A stretch of DNA of 64,000 nucleotides from contig JACKLQ010000002.1 of assembly GCA_024235835.1 (NCBI GenBank), positions 310,001-374,000 of the forward strand, in the 5' to 3' direction. Each line of letters opens with the position of its first letter. Position 1 is the first letter of the stretch. Below the pieces are notes generated by a model, which saw nothing but the letters and a program-made list of their open reading frames with translations, made no database searches and had not been told where the DNA came from. Below are positions 18,486 to 26,653 of the stretch, in pieces. This DNA is from Thiobacillus sp. (GTDB lineage Bacteria; Pseudomonadota; Gammaproteobacteria; Burkholderiales; Thiobacillaceae). The position numbers and the translations under genes were made by a program.

Positions 18486-18962
18486 ATGACCGATGATCGC
18501 CTGATCAAGAAATACCCGAACCGCCGCCTCTACGACACTTCAGAAAGTCGCTACATCACCCTGGAGGAAGTGAAAAAGCTGGTCATGGCATCCATACCGT
18601 TCCGGGTGGTAGATTCCCAGACCGAAGCGGACCTGACCCGCTCCATCCTGCTGCAAATCATCATGGAGCAGGAATCCGGCGGACGGCCCCTGTTCACCGT
18701 GGCCATGCTGGAACGATTCATCCGATTCTACGGCGACGCCACCCAGGCCGCGCTAACGAGTTTCCTGGACATGAGCCTGGACATGTTCCTGAAGCAGCAG
18801 CACGCCATCAATGAGCACATGCAGGGCCCCTGGACCAGCAATCCCATGGATTTCTGGATGAAACTCGGCCAGCAAAACATGGGCTTGTGGAAAGAGATGG
18901 AAAGCAACTTCCAGAAAGCCATGGGCGCCAACGCCCCCAAGGATGAAAAGGACGAGGCGTAG
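18486..18962 (+). CDS. phaR: PHA synthesis repressor PhaR
   Basis: A 158-residue regulator. The N-terminal PHB accumulation DNA-binding domain is clear (RLIKKYPNRRLYDTSESRYITLEEV, about residues 5-29). A granule-binding C-terminal region follows (LDMSLDMFLKQQHAINEHM). Family knowledge: PhaR represses phasin and its own gene and is titrated off DNA by growing PHA granules. ATG at 18486 is chosen; a TTG at 18459 in frame lies inside the hairpin. Repeated TTGTGC-N3-GCACAA dyads around phaE/phaA and phaP are its probable targets. Confidence 0.92.
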   Translation: MTDDRLIKKYPNRRLYDTSESRYITLEEVKKLVMASIPFRVVDSQTEADLTRSILLQIIMEQESGGRPLFTVAMLERFIRFYGDATQAALTSFLDMSLDMFLKQQHAINEHMQGPWTSNPMDFWMKLGQQNMGLWKEMESNFQKAMGANAPKDEKDEA

Positions 18963-18972
18963 TCACCTCGAT

Positions 18973-18987
18973 TTGTGCGTCGCACAA
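18973..18987. promoter_or_regulatory. PhaR-type operator dyad 3 (upstream of phaP promoter)
   Basis: A perfect TTGTGC-GTC-GCACAA palindrome lies ten bases after the phaR stop and about 20 bases upstream of the phaP -35. With dyads 4 and 5 some 60-75 bp away it could support looping or cooperative repression of phaP. Confidence 0.7.
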
Positions 18988-19006
18988 AAAACTATCTTTC
19001 CCCCTG

Positions 19007-19035
19007 TTGACAATCCCTCCGACCCTGGATATTGT
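19007..19035 (+). promoter_or_regulatory. phaP promoter (sigma70 type)
   Basis: TTGACA at 19007-19012, a 17-base spacer and TATTGT at 19030-19035 make a near-consensus promoter for phaP. The -10 box overlaps PhaR-type dyad 4, which suggests direct repression by occlusion. Confidence 0.8.
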
Positions 19036-19063
19036 GCAGCGCAACAATTGCTGCAATGCACAA
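19032..19063. promoter_or_regulatory. PhaR-type operator dyads 4 and 5, back to back on the phaP -10 and start
   Basis: TTGTGC-AGC-GCAACAA (19032-19047) abuts TTGCTGC-AAT-GCACAA (19048-19063). Each has one half-site stretched by one base, and together they form a larger imperfect palindrome. They cover the -10 box and presumed transcription start of phaP. Confidence 0.7.
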
Positions 19064-19094
19064 TTGACCCCTTCAACCAAGTCGGAGATTGATC

Positions 19095-19472
19095 ATGCAA
19101 AAAGATGTCATCGAGATGTTCGGGAAAACCACCGCGTCCGCCATGGAAGCTTCCCGCAAGGTGAGTGAGCTGAACCTGCGCACCTTTGACAAGCTGTTCC
19201 AGCAGCAGGCCGATTTCGCGGCCTTCTACATGGACGCCAGCGCCCGTTCCATGGAACTGTTCACCAAGGCCAAGGGCTACCAGGACCTGATGGCCGGCCA
19301 GATCGCCATCATGCGTGAGTACGGCGAGCGCTGCGTCACCGCGGTGCGCGAAAGCATGGCTTTCGCCAACGAGACCGTCACCGAGTACAGCACCATGACC
19401 CAGGAAGGCGTCAAGCAGGCCCAGGAACAGATGGCCGAAGCCACCAGCCTGAACATCAAGGCTGCCGCTTAA
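19095..19472 (+). CDS. phaP: Phasin PhaP
   Basis: A 125-residue amphipathic, helix-rich granule-coat protein (KVSELNLRTFDKLFQQQADFA, ASARSMELFTKAKGYQDLMA) of the phasin family. ATG at 19095 follows CGGAG by seven bases. It has its own strong promoter and a strong terminator. Phasins cover PHA granules and set their size and number. It is the last gene of the PHA island. Confidence 0.93.
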   Translation: MQKDVIEMFGKTTASAMEASRKVSELNLRTFDKLFQQQADFAAFYMDASARSMELFTKAKGYQDLMAGQIAIMREYGERCVTAVRESMAFANETVTEYSTMTQEGVKQAQEQMAEATSLNIKAAA

Positions 19473-19492
19473 GCAACGATTGTCTCTCCTTG

Positions 19493-19528
19493 AAGCCCGC
19501 CCGGCCCTTGGTCGGGCGGGCTTTTTTT
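19493..19528 (+). terminator. Intrinsic terminator after phaP
   Basis: An 11-bp perfect GC-rich stem (AAGCCCGCCCG at 19493-19503 with 19513-19523) and nine-base loop run into seven Ts. It ends the phaP transcript 20 bases after the stop. Confidence 0.93.
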
Positions 19529-19592
19529 ATTATTGCGCCGCCCAGCGACGAACGCCTGCCTGAGCCCCGCCCCACCGCCGGATCAACGTTGG

Positions 19593-20180
19593 TCAGTGAG
19601 TCGGGCGCTTGATGAAGTTGACCACCTTGGCCTCGCTGGGCGGCCCCTTGCGCAGGCCGCTGGCGCAGGAAACCCCTTCCGTCTCCATGACGAAGCCTTC
19701 GGCCTCGTGCAGCAGGTTGATCACGTCGACGAAGAAACGCTCCTTGGCCATGGCCAGGGCGGTGCGACCGCCCTCGTTGGCGGCCTTCACCTCGGCCCCG
19801 GCGTTGAGGAGCACCTCGCACACCGCAGCCTCGCCAGCGCCGGCGGCAAGCATGAGGGGCGTGAGGCCGTAGAAGATGCGGTGGTTCACATCCGCGCCCG
19901 CATCCACCAGAGCCTGGGCCACGGGGGCGAAGCCGCAATCCAGATCATGGTTGTAGGCGGCTTTGAAGATTGGGGTCCAGCCCTGGGCATCCTGCACGTT
20001 GGCATCCGCACCGGCAGCCAGGAGTGCGTTCACCACCTCCAGGTGGCCCTGGTTGGCGGCCAGATGCAAGGCGGCATTACCCTCCGCGTCAACGGCATTG
20101 ACGTCGGCGCCGCCAGAAATGAGGTCGTTAACTTGCTGGATGTCGCCGGCCAGAGCGGCGCTTTGAAGTGAAGCAGTCAT
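19593..20180 (-). CDS. Ankyrin-repeat protein
   Basis: A 195-residue protein made of about four ankyrin repeats: LQSAALAGDIQQVNDLISGGADVNAVD, NAALHLAANQGHLEVVNALLAAGAD, WTPIFKAAYN... and LTPLMLAAGAGEAAVCEVLLNAGAEV. No signal peptide is seen. The C-terminal 40 residues are not repeat-like and include two cysteines. It is probably a protein-interaction scaffold; the partner is unknown. It lies 37 bases after the cyclic-nucleotide/rhodanese gene and is likely co-transcribed with it. Confidence 0.9.
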   Translation of the reverse strand: MTASLQSAALAGDIQQVNDLISGGADVNAVDAEGNAALHLAANQGHLEVVNALLAAGADANVQDAQGWTPIFKAAYNHDLDCGFAPVAQALVDAGADVNHRIFYGLTPLMLAAGAGEAAVCEVLLNAGAEVKAANEGGRTALAMAKERFFVDVINLLHEAEGFVMETEGVSCASGLRKGPPSEAKVVNFIKRPTH

Positions 20181-20217
20181 GGTAACTCCGGGAACGAACG
20201 ATTCCCGACCATTCTAC

Positions 20218-20955
20218 TCAACTATTTCGCGTATGGGAACCCAGCAAGCCGAGTTCCGCCAGACCGCCGAACAGCACGTGGGCATTGAAGCCCCTTTGCA
20301 CCAGCAGGAAGGTGGCGGTGGCAGAACGCCGGCCGTCGTCGCAGAACGCGATGCATGGTCGGGATCGATCCAGTTCGGCCACTCTGAGCCGCAGCAATTC
20401 CAGGGGGATATTGACAGCGCCCAGGAGGCTGCCCCGGACAAACTCCTCCCGGGACCTTACGTCAACCAGTTGGGCACCTTGCCTGACCAAGACTTCCGCT
20501 TCCTGGGGCGTCAGCCCGTGCACCAGGTTGCTTTCCAGCAGATCGCGGAAGTCTGCCCCCCCCAGGCACATGACCTGACCGTCCTCCAGCATGGACACAG
20601 TGGCGTTGCGCGGGGCGCCGGACAGAAGGGCCTCCTCGCCGAAAGTCTGGCCGGGGCCGAGCACGGCCAGCACCACCATCTTCCCGTTGGGCGCTAGGCG
20701 GGTCACCTGGGCACGCCCGGCGCGCAGAAAATAGAACACGTCCCCCGGTTCGCCCTGCCGGATCAGGACTTGCCCCGCCTTCACCTCCAGGGGCGAGAAG
20801 CGTTCCAGCAAGGCCTGGTAATGGCTGGCCGGCACCCGGCCGAAGGCCGGATTGCCCAACAGCTCCAACATCCACTGGGGATCATCCGCCTCCAGCTCCG
20901 TCACCTGGATGCTGTCCAAGGCTGGCAGTCCCGGGTCTTCATCCACCATGGCCAT
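20218..20955 (-). CDS. Cyclic-nucleotide-binding domain fused to rhodanese domain
   Basis: 245 residues from ATG 20955. The N-terminal half is a cNMP-binding (Crp-like) sensor: VKAGQVLIRQGEPGDVFYFLRAGRAQV and PGQTFGEEALLSGAPRNATV, with the GE-ALL-G-PR-A phosphate cassette. The C-terminal half is a rhodanese domain (GAQLVDVRSREEFVRGSLLGAVNIP) with active-site C205 in CDDGRRS. There is no helix-turn-helix, so it is not a Crp regulator. It may couple a nucleotide signal to sulfur transfer; the substrate is unknown. It starts within the end of ubiD's coding span, suggesting co-translation. Confidence 0.9.
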   Translation of the reverse strand: MAMVDEDPGLPALDSIQVTELEADDPQWMLELLGNPAFGRVPASHYQALLERFSPLEVKAGQVLIRQGEPGDVFYFLRAGRAQVTRLAPNGKMVVLAVLGPGQTFGEEALLSGAPRNATVSMLEDGQVMCLGGADFRDLLESNLVHGLTPQEAEVLVRQGAQLVDVRSREEFVRGSLLGAVNIPLELLRLRVAELDRSRPCIAFCDDGRRSATATFLLVQRGFNAHVLFGGLAELGLLGSHTRNS

Positions 20956-20965
20956 GGTCCCAGTC

Positions 20966-22429
20966 TTATAGTCCCAACTCGTTCCACATGGCATCCACCC
21001 GCTGCTTGACCGCGTCGGTCATGCGAATGGGGGTGCCCCACTCCCGCTGGGTCTCGCCCGGCCACTTGTTGGTGGCGTCGATCCCCATCTTGCTGCCGAG
21101 CCCGGAGACCGGGCTGGCGAAATCCAGATAGTCGATGGGCGTATTTTCCACCAGCAAGGTGTCCCGGGCGGGGTCCACCCGGGTGGTGAGGGCCCACATG
21201 ACGTCATTCCAATCCCGCACGTTCACGTCCTCGTCCGTCACCAGGATGAACTTGGTGTACATGAACTGCCGCAGGAAGGACCAGACGCCGAACATGACCC
21301 GCTTGGCGTGGCCCGGGTACTGCTTCTTCATGCTCACTACCGCCATGCGGTAGCTGCAACCCTCCGGCGGCAGGTAGAAGTCGGTGATCTCGGGGAACTG
21401 CTTCTGCAGCAGAGGCACGAACACCTCGTTCAGGGCCACCCCCAGGATGGCGGGCTCGTCCGGGGGCTTGCCGGTGTAGGTGCTGTGGTAGATGGGGTCC
21501 CGCCTCAGGGTGATGCGCTCGACGGTGAAGACGGGGAAGGTTTCCTGTTCGTTGTAGTAGCCGGTGTGGTCGCCATAGGGCCCTTCAAGCGCCGTTTCGC
21601 CAGGATGGATCACCCCTTCCAGCACGATCTCGGCGGAGGCCGGGATCCGCAGATCGCTGCCCAGGGCCTTGGCCACCTCTGTCTTGGCGCCCCGCAGCAG
21701 GCCGGCGAACTGATATTCGGACAGGCTGTCCGGCACCGGGGTCACCGCCCCCAGGATGGTGGCCGGGTCCGCCCCCAGGGCCACGGCCACGGGGAAGGGC
21801 CGGCCCGGGTGGGCGGCCTGGAACTCGCGGAAGTCAAGGGCGCCGCCGCGATGGGCCAGCCAGCGCATGATGACCTTGTTGGGTGCGATCACCTGCTGCC
21901 GGTAGATGCCCAGATTCTGGCGCGGCTTGTGGGGGCCCTGGGTGATGACCAGCCCCCAGGTGATGAGCGGCGCCACATCGCCGGGCCAGCAGGTCTGGAT
22001 GGGCAGGCGGGACAGGTCCACGTCCTTGCCCTCCCAAACGATTTCCTGGCAGGCGGGGGAACGGACCTCCTTGGGCGACATGTTGAGCACCTGTTTGAGC
22101 ACGGGCCACTTGTCCCAGGCGTCTTTCAGACCCCGGGGAGGCTCAGGCTCCTTCAGGTAGGCCAGCAGTTTGCCGATCTCCCGCAGCTTGGCCGGGTCTT
22201 CCTCGCCCATGCCCAGGGCCACCCGCCTCACCGTGCCGAACAGGTTCGCCAGGACGGGGATATCGCTGCCCTTGGGCCGCTCGAACAACAGGGCCGGACC
22301 GCCAGACCGCAGCACCCGGTCACCGATCTCCGTCATCTCCAGGTTCGGGTCCACCTCCCGGGTGATGCGCTTCAGTTCACCCCTGGCTTCAAGCTGGGCG
22401 ATGAAGTCACGCAGGTCCGCATAGCGCAT
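20966..22429 (-). CDS. ubiD: UbiD-family 4-hydroxy-3-polyprenylbenzoate decarboxylase
   Basis: A 487-residue prenylated-FMN decarboxylase of ubiquinone synthesis. Length and N-terminus (MRYADLRDFIAQLEARGELKRI) match UbiD. The cofactor and substrate region NLGIYRQQVI...MRWLAHRGGALD is present, and ALGADPATILGA and GPYGDHTGYYN follow. The prFMN supplier UbiX is not in the window. The gene lies nine bases after the lipoprotein gene in a five-gene minus-strand run. Confidence 0.94.
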   Translation of the reverse strand: MRYADLRDFIAQLEARGELKRITREVDPNLEMTEIGDRVLRSGGPALLFERPKGSDIPVLANLFGTVRRVALGMGEEDPAKLREIGKLLAYLKEPEPPRGLKDAWDKWPVLKQVLNMSPKEVRSPACQEIVWEGKDVDLSRLPIQTCWPGDVAPLITWGLVITQGPHKPRQNLGIYRQQVIAPNKVIMRWLAHRGGALDFREFQAAHPGRPFPVAVALGADPATILGAVTPVPDSLSEYQFAGLLRGAKTEVAKALGSDLRIPASAEIVLEGVIHPGETALEGPYGDHTGYYNEQETFPVFTVERITLRRDPIYHSTYTGKPPDEPAILGVALNEVFVPLLQKQFPEITDFYLPPEGCSYRMAVVSMKKQYPGHAKRVMFGVWSFLRQFMYTKFILVTDEDVNVRDWNDVMWALTTRVDPARDTLLVENTPIDYLDFASPVSGLGSKMGIDATNKWPGETQREWGTPIRMTDAVKQRVDAMWNELGL

Positions 22430-22438
22430 GGGATCGAC

Positions 22439-22870
22439 TCAACCCTCTCCGACGGCTGGGCCATCGCCGGTGATGAACTGGAACTTGTCGTCCTCGACCC
22501 GGAAGGTGCCCAGCTTCTCGCCCAGACTGTCCGGGGCCTGCTCGAATTCCTGCAGGCGGCAGGACTGGTCGCTCAGGGCGAATATCCTCTCCCCGATCTT
22601 GAGCAGCATCAGGGGCTCCGGATACTCGTCCGGGGCCTTGTAGAGCACGAAAGAGGAGTCCTCCGGCAGACCCTTGATGCCGCCGCCGCCATTGCACACG
22701 GGCATGCGGGTGATGATCACGCTGAGGTCGATGGTGGACTGCCAGAAAAAGCTCTGGTTACGCACCAGGGTGATGGCATGGTCCCGGGCCCCGAGGGAAT
22801 GGGAGGCCGTGTCCTGGAAACAGCCCGCCAGGAGCGGAAGGAGGGGAAACAGCAACATCCAGCGCTTCAT
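22439..22870 (-). CDS. Small predicted lipoprotein of unknown function
   Basis: 143 residues from ATG 22870. A short hydrophobic signal ends in LLAGC, a lipobox with C17 as the lipidation site. The mature part has a Gly-rich patch (VCNGGGGIKG) and two further cysteines, one in CNG and one in SDQSCRL, that could form a disulfide. No family is recognised. It lies between the ybiT-like gene (25 bases) and ubiD (nine bases), so it is probably co-expressed. Confidence 0.75.
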   Translation of the reverse strand: MKRWMLLFPLLPLLAGCFQDTASHSLGARDHAITLVRNQSFFWQSTIDLSVIITRMPVCNGGGGIKGLPEDSSFVLYKAPDEYPEPLMLLKIGERIFALSDQSCRLQEFEQAPDSLGEKLGTFRVEDDKFQFITGDGPAVGEG

Positions 22871-22895
22871 GGCCATGCTCCTCTTGATGGTTGGC

Positions 22896-24515
22896 TTACT
22901 CCAGACCCTGGCTGGACAGGTAATCCTCGTAGCCGCCTTCGTAAACCACGTGGCTGCCGTCCAGCTTGAGCTCGATGATCTTGTTGGCCAGGGAATCCAC
23001 GAATTCGCGGTCGTGGGAGACGAATATCAGGGTGCCGGTGAACTTGTCCAGGCCCGAGTTGAGGGATTCGATGGATTCCATGTCCAGGTGGTTGGTGGGC
23101 TCGTCCATCACCAGCACGTTGGGACGCAGGAGCATGAGCTTGCCGAACAGCATGCGCCCCTGCTCGCCACCGGAGATGACGCGCACCGATTTCTTCATCT
23201 CGTCGCCGGAGAACAGCAGGCGGCCCAGGGTGCCGCGGATCAGCGTCTCCACGTCACCGCCTTCGTAACCCCCGGCCCGCACCCACTCGGTGATCCAGTC
23301 GGTCAGGGATTTGTCCGAATCAAAGTCGGCGGAGTGATCCTGGGCGAAATAGCCCAGGTTGGCCTTGTCCGCCCATTTCAGATGGCCTTTCTGCGCGTTG
23401 AGCTCGCCCACCAGCAGCTTGAGCAGGGTGGTCTTGCCCACGCCGTTCTCGCCGATGATGGCCACACGGTCGCCCGCCGAGATGTGGAAGGAAAGGTTGG
23501 TGATCAACGCTTTGTCTGCCTCATAGGCAAAGGTCAGGCCTTCGATTTCGCACGCCAGGCGGTGCAGTTTCTCCTTCTCGTCGTAATCGAAGCGGATCCA
23601 GGGGTACTGGCGGCTGGAAGGCTTGACGTCTTCCGGCTTGAGCTTGTCGATCAGCTTCAGGCGGCTGGTGGCCTGCTTGGCCTTGGAGGCGTTGGCGGAA
23701 AAACGGCGCACGAAGTTCTGCAGGTCGGCGATCTTCTCCTTGGCACGGGCGTTGGCCTGGCTCTGGCGTTCGCGGGCCAGGGAGGAGGCCTCCATGTAGT
23801 CGTCGTAGTTGCCGGGATAGACCTTGAGGGTGCGGTAGTCCAGGTCCGCCATATGGGTGCAGACCTGGTTCAGGAAGTGGCGGTCGTGGGAGATGATGAT
23901 CATGGTGGAGTTGCGGGCGTTGAGCACGTTCTCCAGCCAGCGGATGGTGTTGATGTCCAGGTTGTTGGTGGGTTCGTCCAGCAGCAGGATGTCCGGATCG
24001 GCGAACAGCACCTGGGCCAGCAGCACCCGCAGCTTCCAGCCCGGCGCCACCTCCCGCATGGGGCCCTGGTGCTTGTCCTGGGGGATGTCCAGCCCCAGCA
24101 GCAGCTCGCCCGCCCGGGCCTCCGCGTCGTAACCTCCCATCTCGCCGAAGTGGGTCTCCAGCTCGGCGGCGCGCATGTAGTCGTCTTCCGTCGCCTCCGG
24201 GTTCATGTAGATGGCGTCCTTCTCCCGCATGCAGGCCCACAGGTCGGCGTGGCCCATCAGCACCACGTCCAGCACCCGCACGTCCTCGAAGGCGAACTGG
24301 TCCTGGCGCAGGAAGGCCATGCGCTCGTGGGGATCGATGCTGACGTTGCCGGCGGAGGGCTCCAGAGCCCCGGCCAGGATCTTCATGAAAGTCGACTTGC
24401 CGCAGCCGTTGGCGCCGATGAGGCCATAGCGGTTGCCGTCGCCGAACTTGACGGAGACGTTCTCGAACAGGGGCTTGGCCCCGAACTGCATGGTGAGGTT
24501 TGAAACGGTGAGCAT
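22896..24515 (-). CDS. ybiT: ABC-F ATPase, YbiT type
   Basis: A 539-residue soluble protein with two ABC domains and no membrane segment. The first Walker A is GANGCGKST (34-42), the second GENGVGKTT. Walker B sites are LLLDEPTNNLD and LVMDEPTNHLD. The first signature is the atypical APGWKLRVLLAQ and the second is SGGEQGRM, the pattern seen in YbiT. The opening MLTVSNLTMQFGAKPLFENVSVKF also matches YbiT, so ATG 24515 is chosen. ABC-F proteins act at the ribosomal E-site during stalled translation. Confidence 0.93.
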   Translation of the reverse strand: MLTVSNLTMQFGAKPLFENVSVKFGDGNRYGLIGANGCGKSTFMKILAGALEPSAGNVSIDPHERMAFLRQDQFAFEDVRVLDVVLMGHADLWACMREKDAIYMNPEATEDDYMRAAELETHFGEMGGYDAEARAGELLLGLDIPQDKHQGPMREVAPGWKLRVLLAQVLFADPDILLLDEPTNNLDINTIRWLENVLNARNSTMIIISHDRHFLNQVCTHMADLDYRTLKVYPGNYDDYMEASSLARERQSQANARAKEKIADLQNFVRRFSANASKAKQATSRLKLIDKLKPEDVKPSSRQYPWIRFDYDEKEKLHRLACEIEGLTFAYEADKALITNLSFHISAGDRVAIIGENGVGKTTLLKLLVGELNAQKGHLKWADKANLGYFAQDHSADFDSDKSLTDWITEWVRAGGYEGGDVETLIRGTLGRLLFSGDEMKKSVRVISGGEQGRMLFGKLMLLRPNVLVMDEPTNHLDMESIESLNSGLDKFTGTLIFVSHDREFVDSLANKIIELKLDGSHVVYEGGYEDYLSSQGLE

Positions 24516-24627
24516 GAGAAAACCCGGAAAAAATCTTCGCAATATTACCCTTTAAGACCCCTTTAATCCCGGCTGTGCATCTTGGCGGGGTTCTGCCGCG
24601 CCCCCTCCACATTCGACAAGGCCTTTC

Positions 24628-26574
24628 ATGCATGCCCTGACCCGTGGCCCGACCCTGGCCATGGCCCTGATATTTATCGCGATCGCCACCCTGACCCGCC
24701 TCCTGCTACTGCTAAAGACGGGTGCCGGCCTGGTGCCGCCACCCCTCTGGCCCGGACTGTTCCTGCGTGGCCTGGGGTTCGACCTGACGGTGCTGGCCTG
24801 GCTTTGCGCCCCCCTGCTGTTGCTCATGGCCGTGGGCCGATGGCGCGGCAAGCTTGCTTCGTGGCAAAAAGCTGTGCGTCTGGTGCTGTTCTGGCTCGCA
24901 GCAAGCCTGCTCCTGTTTGGCGCATTGGCGGAATGGATCTTCTGGGACGAGTTTTCCACGCGCTTCAACTTCATTGCCGTGGACTATCTCATCTACACCC
25001 ACGAAGTCATGGGCAACATCATGGAGTCCTATCCGGTGGGCGCCTTGCTGGGAGCTGTCGCCACGCTGGGAGGCCTGCTGACATGGACCCTGCGCAGGGC
25101 CATCCTGGCCGTACCCTGCAAGTCCCCTTCACGGGGACTCCGTCTCGCCTATGCGATTCTGGCCCTGGCCCTGCCCTGGGCGGCCTGGCAGACGGGAGAT
25201 ACGGATCAAATGCAGTTTTCCGCCAACGTCTTCGCCAATGAGCTGACCGGTAACGGCCTCATGACCTTCGCCGCCGCGGCGCGCCGCAACGAGCTGGACT
25301 ACGACCGTTTCTACCGTACCCTTCCCGCGGACCGCGCCCACAGGCTCTTGGCGGAAATGGGCGTGGAGCGGGAACCCCTGTCCACGGCCCTCAATCCGGA
25401 TAAGGATCAGGAGGAAGCCTTCGATCCGCGACGCACCCCTTTCCGCCACCCCCCGCGCAACGTGGTCCTGATCTCCGTGGAAAGCCTGTCCGCGGAATAC
25501 CTGGGCCGTTTCGGAAACACCCAGGGCCTCACCCCCAACCTGGACAGACTGGCCGGAGAAGGCTTGCTGTTCTCCCGTCTTTACGCCACCGGCACGCGTA
25601 CCGTGCGCGGGCTTGAGGCCCTTTCCCTGGGCACGCCGCCCATTCCCGGCCAGGCCATCGTACGCCGCCCCGGCAACGAACATCTGGCTACGGTGGGGGA
25701 GATCCTGAAGCGCCAGGGCTATGCGACCTACTTCATCTACGGCGGCTACGGTTATTTCGACAACATGAACGCCTACTTCGCCGGCAACGATTATCAGATC
25801 ATCGACCGCACGGATTTTCCCAAGGCAACGGTCGGCTTCTCCAACGTCTGGGGCGTAGCGGACGAGTTCCTGTTCGACAACGCCCTGGCGACCCTGGACC
25901 AGACCCATGCCCGGGGCAAGCCCTTTCTTGCCCACATCATGACCACGTCCAACCACCGGCCCTATACCTATCCGCAAGGCCGGATCGACAGGCCCTCGCC
26001 GGGTGGGCGCGCAGGGGCCGTAAAGTACACGGACTACGCCATCGGCCGCTTCATCGAGCAGGCGAGTGCCAAGCCCTGGTTCCACGACACGCTGTTCGTC
26101 ATTGTGGCCGACCATTGCGCCTCCGCCGCCGGCAAGACCAAGCTGCCTGTGCGGGGCTATCACATTCCGCTGATCCTGTACGCCCCGGCGTTGCTGCCGC
26201 CCGGCCGCAATGACCGGCTGGTCAGCCAGATCGACATCCCCCCGACCATTCTGGACGTGATGGGCCTGCCAGGTGATGACCATTTCTTCGGCAAGTCATT
26301 GTTCGAACAATCGGGTGACAGCCCACGGGCCTTCATCTCGAATTACCAGGAGTTGGGTTATCTCAAGGAAGGCGAGGCGGGGAAGGGAGACAATCTGGTG
26401 GTGTTGGGCCCCAAGCAAAAGTTGGAGTCTTTCCGCGTGGACGGAAGATACGAAACCACACCTGCCGCCAACGACCCGGCCTTGGTGGACGAGGCCATCG
26501 CCTGGTACCAGACTACCTTCAGGGCCTTCAGGCAAGGTGAATTGAAAATGAGAAGGCTGGCGGACGCCCCTTAG
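24628..26574 (+). CDS. LTA-synthase-like membrane sulfatase-fold phosphotransferase
   Basis: A 648-residue protein with about five N-terminal membrane segments (residues 10-190) and a periplasmic alkaline-phosphatase/sulfatase-fold domain. Metal and catalytic residues are visible: NVVLISVESLSAEYLG (E as metal ligand), GTRTVRGLE (likely nucleophile threonine) and FVIVADHCAS (D and H ligands). In Gram-negatives this family transfers phosphoglycerol or phosphoethanolamine to membrane-derived glucans or lipid A; which one here is not decided. It stands alone, divergent from the ybiT operon and convergent with the c-di-GMP genes. Confidence 0.88.
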   Translation: MHALTRGPTLAMALIFIAIATLTRLLLLLKTGAGLVPPPLWPGLFLRGLGFDLTVLAWLCAPLLLLMAVGRWRGKLASWQKAVRLVLFWLAASLLLFGALAEWIFWDEFSTRFNFIAVDYLIYTHEVMGNIMESYPVGALLGAVATLGGLLTWTLRRAILAVPCKSPSRGLRLAYAILALALPWAAWQTGDTDQMQFSANVFANELTGNGLMTFAAAARRNELDYDRFYRTLPADRAHRLLAEMGVEREPLSTALNPDKDQEEAFDPRRTPFRHPPRNVVLISVESLSAEYLGRFGNTQGLTPNLDRLAGEGLLFSRLYATGTRTVRGLEALSLGTPPIPGQAIVRRPGNEHLATVGEILKRQGYATYFIYGGYGYFDNMNAYFAGNDYQIIDRTDFPKATVGFSNVWGVADEFLFDNALATLDQTHARGKPFLAHIMTTSNHRPYTYPQGRIDRPSPGGRAGAVKYTDYAIGRFIEQASAKPWFHDTLFVIVADHCASAAGKTKLPVRGYHIPLILYAPALLPPGRNDRLVSQIDIPPTILDVMGLPGDDHFFGKSLFEQSGDSPRAFISNYQELGYLKEGEAGKGDNLVVLGPKQKLESFRVDGRYETTPAANDPALVDEAIAWYQTTFRAFRQGELKMRRLADAP

Positions 26575-26653
26575 CCGAGGCGCCCCGTCCGGGACCAGGC
26601 GCGTCGATCAAGGCCAAGGTATATCCTGTAATGGAGAATGGCCGCCGGCCCAG

